Below the pieces are notes generated by a model. That model did not search any database. It was not told the origin of the DNA and was given only the letters and a program-made list of their open reading frames with translations. A program made the translations under genes and the position numbers. DNA of 42,840 nucleotides from Prevotella sp. (lineage in GTDB: Bacteria; Bacteroidota; Bacteroidia; Bacteroidales; Bacteroidaceae): NCBI GenBank assembly GCA_016281815.1, contig JAEEJK010000037.1, positions 1 to 42,840 of the forward strand, in the 5' to 3' direction. Within the stretch, counting starts at the first letter, position 1. Each line of letters starts with the position of its first letter. Below are positions 22,985 through 32,200 of this stretch, piece after piece.

Positions 22985-23953
22985 ATGGACAACATGAAAA
23001 GATGCCCCAAGTGCGGGCAAATGATCAGGCAAGAAGCCCGTAAATGCCGCTATTGCGGATATTGGTTCGACACCCCAGACACGACGCCGCCGCCAGACAA
23101 CCGTGCTGAAGAAGAAGCACGACGCCGCCGTGAGGAAGAAGCCCGTAGGCAGGAAGAACAGCGGAGGCAGGAAGAGGCCCGCCGCCAGGAAGAACAGCGA
23201 AGGCAGGAAGAGGCCCGTCGCCAGCGAGAGGAAGCCCGCTGGCAACAGGAAGAGCAGCGGAGACAACAAGAAGAGGAACGCCGCCAGCGAGAGGAAGCCC
23301 GCTGGCAGCAGGAAGAGCAGCGCCCCACCTATCCAGGAGAAAGGCTCATCACGGTCATGGGTGTCATCCAGGAAGGTGTCGGTATCGGTCTGAAAAACTT
23401 CCTGTCCATTTTCCTCGCCTGTATTCTTTATATTCTCACCATCTGGGTGCCCTACATCAACGTGGGAACTACCATTGGCATCAACACCTTGCCGCTGAAA
23501 CTCAGCAAAAACTCCAATGCCATCATCAGTCCTACGTTCATTTTTGACGGACATTACCGGAAATACATGGGAGAGTTCTTCAACTTAGTGGGTCTGATGG
23601 CCATCTCCATCTTCCCCGCCCTGTTGTTTACCATCGTCCCGGCCATCATCATCAGTTATGGTTGGTCGCAGGCACTCTACCTGTTGCTCGACAAGGAACT
23701 TTCACCTTCGGATGCCATGATGCAAAGCACGAAGATCACCTACGGCTATAAATCCACCTTGTTCTGGATTGACGTGGTATGCTCACTGGTGTTCTTCATC
23801 ATAGCCGGCATCCTCATGTGGCTCATTGGAATCGTCATCAACAACATGATTGTCACCATGATTATCATGGCCATCCTGACAGCCATCTTCATCGTCATCA
23901 AGTTGGCCTGTGGTGCAGTGGTCTATCGTGAGTTGAGCAAGAGAATCGATTAA
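22985..23953 (+). CDS. Zinc-ribbon, coiled-coil, multi-pass membrane protein
   Basis: A 322-residue protein with a zinc ribbon (C7/C10/C21/C24) and then a highly charged Glu/Arg/Gln coiled coil at about 38-110 built from EEARRQEEQRRQ-type repeats. A membrane domain of about four to five helices follows from residue 125 to the end (NFLSIFLACILYILTIWVPY ... IVTMIIMAILTAIFIVIKLA). The membrane part resembles DUF975-like integral membrane proteins in general style; that link is weak. It starts 56 nt after the zinc-ribbon protein and 18 nt before the SDR gene, so it is probably in one operon with both. An alternative ATG three codons in would remove MDN only. Confidence 0.8.
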   Translation: MDNMKRCPKCGQMIRQEARKCRYCGYWFDTPDTTPPPDNRAEEEARRRREEEARRQEEQRRQEEARRQEEQRRQEEARRQREEARWQQEEQRRQQEEERRQREEARWQQEEQRPTYPGERLITVMGVIQEGVGIGLKNFLSIFLACILYILTIWVPYINVGTTIGINTLPLKLSKNSNAIISPTFIFDGHYRKYMGEFFNLVGLMAISIFPALLFTIVPAIIISYGWSQALYLLLDKELSPSDAMMQSTKITYGYKSTLFWIDVVCSLVFFIIAGILMWLIGIVINNMIVTMIIMAILTAIFIVIKLACGAVVYRELSKRID

Positions 23954-23971
23954 TCGGTCATAACAGTAGGT

Positions 23972-24724
23972 ATGAAGGGCAAGAGGGCCATCGTGATGGG
24001 AGCCTCATCGGGCATCGGCATGGAAGTGAGCAAGTTGCTTCTCGCCGATGGTTGGACGATAGGCATTGCCGCCCGCCGCACAGACCTTCTGCTGCAACTC
24101 AAAGAAAAGTCCCCCGACCGTGTCGAGGTGGAAACCATCGATGTGAACAGCGATGAGGCTGAGGATTTATTGCTCAGCCTCATCGCCATGGTGGGGGGCA
24201 TGGATTTATTCTTCTATGCTCCGGGTATCGGCAAACAGAACCCCACCTTAGAGGCAGATATCGAGACATCCACAGTGAAGACCAACGCATTGGGTTTCAC
24301 CCGGATGGTGGGTGCTGCCTATCGCTACATGGCCAACCATGGGGGTGGACATATTGCCGTCATCACCTCCATCGCCGGCACGAAGGGTCTGGGTCCCGCG
24401 CCCTCCTATTCTGCCACGAAAGCCTTCCAGAACACTTACCTGCAAGCACTTGAGCAGCAGGCCAACAACCGCAAGTTGCACATCCGTTTCACCGACATCC
24501 GACCTGGTTTTGTTGACACAGCCCTGCTCAACGACGGGAAAAACTATCCCCTGCTGCTCAACAAGGAAGATGTCGCCCGTGAAATCATGGATGCCATCCG
24601 CAAAGGCAACCATGTGCGCGTCATCGACTGGCGTTATCGCATCATCACGGCTCTATGGCGCTGCATCCCCCGCATCATCTGGCGGCACCTTCCCCTCCGG
24701 GTGAAGGACAAGAAAAACACCTGA
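23972..24724 (+). CDS. SDR-family oxidoreductase
   Basis: A 250-residue classical short-chain dehydrogenase/reductase. The Rossmann glycine motif GASSGIG is at residues 10-16, followed by an ARR that suggests NADP(H) preference. The catalytic serine lies in VITSIAG and the tyrosine/lysine pair in YSATK. The common NNAG motif appears as YAPGIG, a variant. The C-terminal about 30 residues (RIITALWRCIPRIIWRHLPL) form a hydrophobic, basic tail that may attach it to membranes or lipids. The substrate is not predictable. It lies 18 nt after the zinc-ribbon membrane gene, and its stop precedes a 24-unit octamer repeat. Confidence 0.9.
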   Translation: MKGKRAIVMGASSGIGMEVSKLLLADGWTIGIAARRTDLLLQLKEKSPDRVEVETIDVNSDEAEDLLLSLIAMVGGMDLFFYAPGIGKQNPTLEADIETSTVKTNALGFTRMVGAAYRYMANHGGGHIAVITSIAGTKGLGPAPSYSATKAFQNTYLQALEQQANNRKLHIRFTDIRPGFVDTALLNDGKNYPLLLNKEDVAREIMDAIRKGNHVRVIDWRYRIITALWRCIPRIIWRHLPLRVKDKKNT

Positions 24725-24755
24725 TTCATTGCTCCTTTCCACCAAAGGGTAATGT

Positions 24756-24947
24756 CTAAACTCCTAATCTCCTAAACTCCTAATCTCCTAATCTCCTAAA
24801 CTCCTAATCTCCTAATCTCCTAATCTCCTAAACTCCTAAACTCCTAATCTCCTAATCTCCCAAACTCCTAATCTCCTAATCTCCTAAACTTCTAAACTTC
24901 TAAACTCCTAAACTCCTAATCTCCTAAACTCCTAAACTCCTAATCTC
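24756..24947. repeat. 24-unit octamer repeat, (TTAGGAGW)n on the minus strand
   Basis: An exact 8-bp period runs for 192 bp: 24 units of CTAATCTC or CTAAACTC, with three units carrying a single substitution. The minus strand reads as TTAGGAG units with regularly spaced GG pairs. The array lies between converging genes. Its right end provides the last codons and the stop of the B3/B4-domain gene. Confidence 0.93.
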
Positions 24948-25609
24948 TCATACACCCAATAGCGTCCCCCGTCACTTGCTCCATATTTTTGAAGCAGTTG
25001 TCGGATGAATTCCGCATTGGCCTCCACCCGCTCGCGGTTGCCGTCGTAACCATTGATAAGCACGAGCAGGTGAGTGGTCGAGAGGGTTATCTTCGTTCGC
25101 TCATGGTCGCTGGTGGGTGTCCCCACTCCGCCCTCCGCGTCACGGTACACGGGCAGTCCCTCGATATTGATGACACCCCGGCCGATACCCTCGTAAGGTT
25201 CTCCTGCGCGTCCGATACCCAATGTGAGGGTATCGCCCACGAACTTATCGGCATCAAAGCCGCCGATGCTGTAACCATAGGCGATGCTGGCAAGATTGAT
25301 GAGGTCGACGAGCGTGTCGATCTGATACAAAGCCTTCCCTTGCAGCACACGTCTGATAAGCGCCTCGGATGCCGGTCTGTAGCGTGAGGGATCCTTGCCG
25401 CATATCCTGTAGATGCGGCGTGTCGCCTCTATGCTGGGCAACTGTTTCAGCGACTCTGTTGTCAGCGTCGCCTTAAACCGCTCCGTCATCTCATTGATCT
25501 CCTCCCAAAGCGGGGCGCAATACTCGCTGTTGACACACTGTGCCTCCACGGCGGCCCCCACAAACCCAGGGCATACCTGCTCTATCTCTTTTGATACGAT
25601 AATGTTCAT
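24932..25609 (-). CDS. B3/B4 tRNA-binding-domain protein
   Basis: A 225-residue cytoplasmic protein made almost only of a B3/B4 domain, the fold of the editing module of phenylalanyl-tRNA synthetase beta subunit. Recognisable stretches are PSIEATRRIYRICGKDPSRYRP, then SEALIRRVLQGKALYQIDTL and VDLINLASIAYGYSIGGFD. Stand-alone members are suspected to clear mischarged tRNA, but this is family-level inference. The final residues RLGV and the TAG stop are encoded by the octamer array, so the C-terminus has been altered by the repeat. It lies 28 nt after the acetyltransferase gene and may simply be the tail of that transcript. Confidence 0.85.
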   Translation of the reverse strand: MNIIVSKEIEQVCPGFVGAAVEAQCVNSEYCAPLWEEINEMTERFKATLTTESLKQLPSIEATRRIYRICGKDPSRYRPASEALIRRVLQGKALYQIDTLVDLINLASIAYGYSIGGFDADKFVGDTLTLGIGRAGEPYEGIGRGVINIEGLPVYRDAEGGVGTPTSDHERTKITLSTTHLLVLINGYDGNRERVEANAEFIRQLLQKYGASDGGRYWVYERLGV

Positions 25610-25637
25610 TTATAGTTGGTTTTATAGTTGTATTCTT

Positions 25638-26714
25638 TCACAGTTTGATATAGATGCGACGGCGGTAGAGGACATATCCGAGGAGGAAGTTGAAGAGGAC
25701 AAAACTGACAGCATAGCCAAGTGAAGCGAACTGGAGATGTGGGATGACAGAATGAATGGCTTCATAAACCGCATTGCTGATCCCCAGATGACCGAAGAGG
25801 ATGGCGAAAAACTCACTTGCCACATAGAGGAAGAGCGGGTTGATGCCAAACACCTGGAAGAAGGTGGTCCACCGGCGGTGTCCACGGATGTCGATGATGG
25901 TCATCAGCAAAGCCAGCAGCGATGCCGCCATGCCACAGGTCACCATCACATAACTCGGACTCCATATCCGTTTGTTGAGCGGCAGGCCATAGGACAGCAG
26001 ATAGCCACCCAGAGCCAGGATGGCGCCCAGGAAGAACAGAGCCAGCACCTTGTCTTTGACGGACTGACGCTGTTTGATGAGACTTCCGCAGTAAAAACCG
26101 ATGAGCACATGCGCCACCGAAGAGATGGTGCCGAGAAGTCCCTCCGGATCAACAGGACTCTTGTGGTAGAGGTGGTCGTATCCAAACAAACTGAGGTCGA
26201 CACGTGCCAGGATATTGGAAGCGTCCTCCGCATAGCCGTTGCCCCAGGTGAGGATGGCGGAATAGACCACCAGCAAAGCGATGATGGTGGGCACTATCCA
26301 CTTATGGCTGACCAGCAGAACATAGACCGACACGATGCCATAGCAGAGAGCGATGCGCTGCAGCACGGCCCAAATACGGAGATGCCCAAAACAAAGCAAG
26401 TCACCCTCTATGGCATGGTCAAACCAATTAATGGCCAGACCTATTGCGAAGAGCAGGACAGTACGACGGAGAATTTTCCTGATGACAGGTGCGGATGGTC
26501 GGAATCCACTTTTTGAGAGCGACAGATAAGTGGAGACACCCATGATGAAGAGAAAGAAGGGGAAGACGAGGTCGCATGGAGTCATGCCATTCCATTCGAC
26601 ATGTTGGAGCATCTCAAAAGACTCCCCATAGCCATTGTTGACCAATATCATGCCCGCCACCGTAATGCCACGGAGGATGTCGAGCGAGAGCAGTCGTTGC
26701 TTGTTTTCAGCCAT
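25638..26714 (-). CDS. HGSNAT-like transmembrane acetyltransferase (DUF5009 family)
   Basis: A 358-residue inner-membrane protein with about ten hydrophobic helices. It resembles human heparan-alpha-glucosaminide N-acetyltransferase, which moves acetyl from cytosolic acetyl-CoA to a glucosamine across the membrane. The N-terminal LDILRGITVAGMILVNN and the loop QHVEWNGMTPCDLVFPFFLF match the family. H38 in this loop corresponds to the active-site histidine of the human enzyme (HxxWNG). The C-terminal helices end in basic YRRRIYIKL. The ATG at 26714 follows an in-frame TTG. It lies directly after a GH89 alpha-N-acetylglucosaminidase gene (108-nt gap), which suggests acetylation of periplasmic alpha-glucosamine ends for that enzyme. 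The acceptor is inferred, not shown. Confidence 0.85.
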   Translation of the reverse strand: MAENKQRLLSLDILRGITVAGMILVNNGYGESFEMLQHVEWNGMTPCDLVFPFFLFIMGVSTYLSLSKSGFRPSAPVIRKILRRTVLLFAIGLAINWFDHAIEGDLLCFGHLRIWAVLQRIALCYGIVSVYVLLVSHKWIVPTIIALLVVYSAILTWGNGYAEDASNILARVDLSLFGYDHLYHKSPVDPEGLLGTISSVAHVLIGFYCGSLIKQRQSVKDKVLALFFLGAILALGGYLLSYGLPLNKRIWSPSYVMVTCGMAASLLALLMTIIDIRGHRRWTTFFQVFGINPLFLYVASEFFAILFGHLGISNAVYEAIHSVIPHLQFASLGYAVSFVLFNFLLGYVLYRRRIYIKL

Positions 26715-26822
26715 AGTTGTATTCAAATAATTATGTTATTCAAGTTTCGCTTTTGATCAACTTGCAAGTAGTTAAGAAGTTATGAAGTTATCGCTTCGCT
26801 GAGAAGTTTAAGCCATTACCTT

Positions 26823-29072
26823 TTATTGCTTGGAGGAGATCTCTTTTCCGATGAGTCGCAAGGCTTTGGCTGCCAGGTCGACAGGGTCACCTTCCGGATC
26901 AGAAGTATAGACATTATGCTTCAGCGTCCATGGTTCCTCTATGGCATAATAATCCAACTTCACCTCTTGTGGCAATGCCATTTGGAAGAGTTCATCCGCC
27001 GTCTTGTTGCTGTTGACCCCCGAGCCCAACAATTCCGGGTCAGGTTTTGTCAGGGCTTCCATCTGCGCCTCCAGTGCATTGAAATATGCCTTCCATCGCA
27101 CGGCATAGAAGTCTGCCAGCAGTCCTTGCCATTCCTTGTGGGCATAGTCGCGGAGTCCGCCTGTATCGGCGCAGAAGCGGTTGCCCCAGGTGGTGATCTG
27201 CACCCTCGCATTCCACTCATAGAGGTTTTTCTCCTCTACTGTATTTCCACAGTCACGAGCCTTTTTGAGCCAAGAGCCCAGTCTGAACTCACGTCTGGAG
27301 CCAAGCAACTGATCCTGCATGCCAAGCATTTGCAGAAAGCGGTCAGCATCGGCTTTGAAAGCAGCACGTGCAAAAGCCTTGTAGTCGGCGATGGTGCGTT
27401 GGTACTGTATGCGCGCCTGGTCGGCTATCGCCTGCCGGGTGATATCCACGAGGTCGTACTCAAAATTGTTGTTGCCCCTATAGCGGTCCGCCACCGATGC
27501 CATGAGTCGTGCTGCCCGCAAAGTTGTCTCCGGGTCATAATAGTTTTTCATTTTCGACCAACTCGAAGCCTGGAAGTTGTTGAGTGTTGGCCGCCCGCAG
27601 AAGATGCTCTCATGAGGTCCCTGCTGGTTGTTGCCCACCGGACAGTTGTAGATGCCCTGCGCCAAGACAAGCCATGCTTTCTGCACCTCAGGATCATCGA
27701 AGCCATAACGTGCCCTGACATAGTCAGCCACCCACTGCTCCTTGCTGATGCGTTGATTGCGCCATGGCAGTTCGCTCATCAGTTCAAACATCACCGGATT
27801 GTTCTCCGACCCCTCCATGGTGAAGCCAATGCCTCGGAGGCCCTTAGCGAGCGGATGCGTCTTGGTCAGATAGAAATTATCAATGAGTTGGTCCATGCGG
27901 CCATGGAGTCCGACATTCGCACCGAAGTTCTCCAACATGCAGAAGAGCCACTGATGTCCCTCATAGCCCTTCTCGCGATGCCAGATGGAAGGAGCGCCCC
28001 ACATGGGCCGGCACTCACTGAACAGGTCGAGCACGATGACATCGTTCTCGCCGAGCGCCTCAAGCATCTGCGGACGGGGATTCTCCGTCCATCCCTGCAC
28101 CACCCACGTGGCCTTGGGATTAGCAGCCCTCATCGCCTTGAGCAGCACCCTTGCAGCCTCGGCATAGTCGATGCGGCTGTCATCATTGCTCTCGTGGAAC
28201 GGATCCATGGAGTAATAGTCCGCTTTGCCGAAAAGACGGGTCAGTTCCTCATAATAGAGGCGCGCTATCTCACCGAAACGAGGGTCAGTGGGCAACAGGT
28301 TGGCAGGCCGCTGAAAACCATTCCACAGTCCTGCGTCTGCCACGTCAAGACCGAGTTTCTCACGGGCGTCATGGGGCACCATCCCACAATACCCCGGCAA
28401 TACAGGATGCATGCCCAGTTGCTTCATGCGGGCAAGTATCTGTCGCTGCAAGCGTTCCTGACGTGCATACCATGACAGCGGCAGCGGTCCGCCCCATCCC
28501 TCCAAGTTGTTCATCTCCCACCAAGCGAGGAAAGCAGGTCCTGCGATGAAACGCCCCACCTCCTCCTCGGTGTATCCCAGTCTCAGGAGCATGTTGCGCC
28601 ACACACATTCCTCGCCGACAATGGCGAGGGGCATGTTGACACCATGAAGCGCCATCCAGTCGATTTCCTGCTGCCACCTGTCCCAATCCCAAAAAGCCAT
28701 GGAATAGGAGAAAGTGCAGTAGTTGAAATCGTATCGCAGGGTGAGGTCGGTCTCGTGCCGTTCACGCTGTGTCACGGGAGGCAGTTGCGCCGGCAACTTC
28801 GCCTTCATGCCGTTCCATGAGAGATGAATGCCGGCATGGTATTTCAGATACCAGTTGATGCCTGTGGCGATATTGACCCATGTGTTGCCCCTGACCACGA
28901 CACGCTGCCCGCTTTGGTCCAGTTCGAAGAAATCGCGGTCGGCCTTGACCAGTTGGGTTTTGAACTTGCGTGAGGCACCGGCATCGATGCGCTCCAGCAA
29001 GTCATCCGCAGGATTGGCCGAGGTGGTGAGGATGGCCATCAGGCCAATGAGGAGGGATAGGAGTTTTTTCAT
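26823..29072 (-). CDS. GH89 alpha-N-acetylglucosaminidase
   Basis: A 749-residue secreted glycosidase homologous to human NAGLU, removing terminal alpha-linked GlcNAc. The signal peptide (LLSLLIGLMAILTTSAN) has no lipobox, so it is likely periplasmic. The N-terminal small domain is followed by the catalytic barrel: YDFNYCTFSYSMAFWDWDRW, the AIVGEECVWRN block and FLAWWEMNNLEGWGGPLPLS. The expected acid/base is E294 in MDPFHESND and the nucleophile E420 in GFTMEGSENNP. A helical domain makes up the C-terminal third. It precedes the HGSNAT-like gene and follows the phosphatase-GH92 gene with a 115-nt gap containing a GTTGCGT hairpin (29124-29142). Substrates could be heparan-type, mucin alpha-GlcNAc or GPI-like glycans. 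Confidence 0.95.
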   Translation of the reverse strand: MKKLLSLLIGLMAILTTSANPADDLLERIDAGASRKFKTQLVKADRDFFELDQSGQRVVVRGNTWVNIATGINWYLKYHAGIHLSWNGMKAKLPAQLPPVTQRERHETDLTLRYDFNYCTFSYSMAFWDWDRWQQEIDWMALHGVNMPLAIVGEECVWRNMLLRLGYTEEEVGRFIAGPAFLAWWEMNNLEGWGGPLPLSWYARQERLQRQILARMKQLGMHPVLPGYCGMVPHDAREKLGLDVADAGLWNGFQRPANLLPTDPRFGEIARLYYEELTRLFGKADYYSMDPFHESNDDSRIDYAEAARVLLKAMRAANPKATWVVQGWTENPRPQMLEALGENDVIVLDLFSECRPMWGAPSIWHREKGYEGHQWLFCMLENFGANVGLHGRMDQLIDNFYLTKTHPLAKGLRGIGFTMEGSENNPVMFELMSELPWRNQRISKEQWVADYVRARYGFDDPEVQKAWLVLAQGIYNCPVGNNQQGPHESIFCGRPTLNNFQASSWSKMKNYYDPETTLRAARLMASVADRYRGNNNFEYDLVDITRQAIADQARIQYQRTIADYKAFARAAFKADADRFLQMLGMQDQLLGSRREFRLGSWLKKARDCGNTVEEKNLYEWNARVQITTWGNRFCADTGGLRDYAHKEWQGLLADFYAVRWKAYFNALEAQMEALTKPDPELLGSGVNSNKTADELFQMALPQEVKLDYYAIEEPWTLKHNVYTSDPEGDPVDLAAKALRLIGKEISSKQ

Positions 29073-29157
29073 TGCTTATTTTTGAGGGATTTAGGGTATT
29101 GGATATATGATTCGCATGTGGAGGTTGCGTCAAAAACGCAACATACGGAGAAGCAAT

Positions 29158-29206
29158 CTTCAATCTTCAATCTTCAATTTTCAATCTTCAATCTTCAATT
29201 TTCAAT
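29158..29206 (-). repeat. ATTGAAR heptamer repeat spanning the stop of the phosphatase-GH92 gene
   Basis: Seven 7-bp units, read ATTGAAG/ATTGAAA on the minus strand, cover 29206 to 29158. The first two units encode the terminal residues KIED and the TGA stop; the rest extends past the stop. It is the same repeat, in the same sense, as that at the pheS stop. Confidence 0.88.
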
Positions 29207-32200
29207 TGGAGCATGGCTCCCCTGACGATGTCATCATGTGAAAGGGTGCAGCCTTTGAGGGGCACGCCATTGAGGGCAGCCTCCCTGACATAGGGATGGG
29301 CATTGTCTGCGCCCGGAGCCTCGATGGTGAAGGGAGCGCCTTTGGAGGGATTGATGGTGACCCTCCGGAAGAGCGGCGAGCCCAGCACATACTCCTTGGT
29401 GGCTGGACAGACGGGATAGAATCCCATCGCCGAGAACACATACCAAGCCGACATCTGCCCCGCATCATCATTGCCCGACAGTCCGCCCGGCGTGTCGTTG
29501 TATTCCGTCTGCAGGATATGGCGCACCCATTTCTGTGTCAGGTCAGGACGCCCCGCATAACCAAACATATACGGCACCTGATGACAGGGTTCGTTGCCAT
29601 GCCAGTAGCGCCCCTCGGTGAACATCGAGTCCAGCCGAGCCACGAAAGCGTCACGGCCCCCCATCACATCCATCAACCCCTTGGGGTCATGCGGCACATA
29701 CCAAGTGTAATGGCAGGCAGCCCCCTCGGTGATGAAACTCTTGCGGTGTATAAAGTCGGTGTTATTCTCAAACTTTCCGTTCTGATGTCTTCCATCCGCA
29801 TAGCCCGTTCGTGGGTTGATGACGTTGCGCCAGTTGTCCGACCGCCGCAAGAGAACCTTGGCATCGTCTGCATGGCCGAGCGCCGCAGCCATCTGCGCCA
29901 CGGCGAAGTCATCAAAAGCATACTCCAGGGTGCGGGAAGTCTGCTCGTTGGTATGGAAAGCCTCCACCACGGAGTCCTCCATCGGGATGTAGCCCCACTG
30001 CAGATAAGACCTGAGGGCACGCCGTCCCATGCCATTGCGGTAGTCTGTGTCAGAGGCAGGTGACTCAAAGGCGTTGCGGCGCATCGCCCTATAAGCCCTC
30101 TCCGCGTCGAATCCACGTATCCCCTTGATGTAGGCATCCGCCAAAGTGGCAGCGCAGTGGTCACCGATCATCGCCGCCGTGTAGGAATTCCAGCAGGGGA
30201 AGATGGGCAACCAACCGCCCTCCTCCGCCATATTGACCAACGACTGCATCATGTCGGAAGAGACATCTGGAACGATGATGTTATACAGTGGATGGAGCGC
30301 CCGATAGGTGTCCCACATGGAGAAATCCGTATAGACAGGCCGCGAGCCCCTCATGATGGAACCATTGCCGGCAAAGCGCGGATAGGCACCATCGGCGTCG
30401 CTCAGCAGACGTGGCAGGAACGAGGAACGGTATAGCGCGCCATAGAACTGATGGATGATGCTCTCGTCATCCCCCTCCACATCAATGGTGTGCAACCGGT
30501 CCGTCCATGTCTGTGCAGCCTCGGCCATCATGGTCTCAAATTCTTTGCCCGCCACCTCGGCAGCCATATTGCGCTCACAGCCCTCACGGCCCGTGAACGA
30601 CGACGCCATCCTCAGGACGATGGATTGACCAGCCTTACCCTCGAATGTCAGCCACACACCCGACTGCTCTTTTCCACTGACAGCGGTCCTTCCTTTCTCC
30701 ACGGCATTAGCCACGAAGGTTCCGTAGTCAACAGGAGCATCTGAGTATTCCATCAACAGATGGCCGCTGAATCCGGCACGCTCACCCCATCCTTGATAGA
30801 TGCGGTGAACGGGATTGCTGCCATAGACACGGCGGGCAGAAAGGTCGATGAGCGCATTCCCCTCACCCTCGTCGCTGTTGGTCTGCATGACAATGTGCAC
30901 CTGTTGGTCGTGGTCGGGAATAATGCGCATAATAGCCCCATGGGCAGAAGCCGTCAGTTCCACACGCAGGTGTTCGTCGGGCAGATTCACCGCATAATAA
31001 TGCGGATGCGACACCTCATCGTCATGAGAGAACCGCGTGGCCCTTTTTTCCGGAGCCGTGCGCAACACCCCACCGAGGGCAGCGATGGTGAACGAACCAT
31101 AATCCTGTGTGCATCCGCCTACAATCCAATGAGAGTTGCGCATGCCCTGCCACAGCGAGTCGGCGTAATAGAAAGGAGCGATGCACTTCTTCTCCGTGTC
31201 CCGCGTCTGCGGAGTCCAGAAATTCTGTCCGTTGGGAACGAGTACGGCAGGCAGCGTCTGCCCATGCTCCTCGCTGCCCTTGCCGAACAGTCCTGCGGAC
31301 AGGGTGTTGGCCTGAGCGGTGCCCACCATCGTATTGAGGCCGACCAGTTGTCGCTCATGCTCCAGACGGTGGATGCGGTCGGCCATATATGCCTTGATGT
31401 CGCTCCATCGGTAATAGTGCTCCATGACAGCAGGGATGGGAAGAGAAAAATCCCTTTCGTTGTGGAACAGGCGCACGATGACCTCCCCTTTCTGTCCCCG
31501 GAAGAAAATCATCTGCATGTTGGCCGCCATGGGCAGTATCTCATCCATTTGACCGCTCTGTGCAGAGGAAGCCTGCATCAGGGTCAGCAGCCGGTAGAGA
31601 TTGGTATCGTGTCCGAAGCGGAGGTCTGCCGATGAGCCAGTCCGTTGGACAGCCACGTCGGCCCTCGTCTCCATGTCATGCCACAGCGAGAGCGCCGAGC
31701 GCGCTGGTTCGCCTCCCGTGCGCGGGTCACTGCCATTGCAATAAGCCATCCGCTCGTTGTTTCGCTCATAGACGTCACGCATCTCTCCTGCTGTGAACAG
31801 CCAATAGAGGTCGAAGCGGAATGAGGGGTCGCCGAGGTCCTGGATATCAGAGGCGATGGTGTGAAGTTCACTCATGAGTTTCTCTGGTTCGCTGACCGAC
31901 GAAGGATTTTTGAACAAGAGGTGCATCAGACGGTCGGGACTGCCGTGCATTTTGGCAAACGGACCTTTCTCTATCTTTTTGAGTTCGGGTGTGGTATATG
32001 CGATATAACTCATGTCGGCTGAGTCGGTGGCGCTGTCGATATGCACCGACGGACAGCGGCTGCGTATTTTTGAAATGAAATGGCCCATACTGGCGGCACA
32101 GCGCGGCACCACACTGGAACGGGCACGGACGAGCGCTCCCTCGGTGAAGACTCCGGGGAAATTGGACACCATGCGGTCGGCGATTTCCTCATGCTGCCGT

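Noticed and set aside
26826..28475. 549-codon plus-strand frame opposite GH89
   Set aside because: Shadow of the GH89 gene, which has full-length family similarity and catalytic residues on the minus strand.
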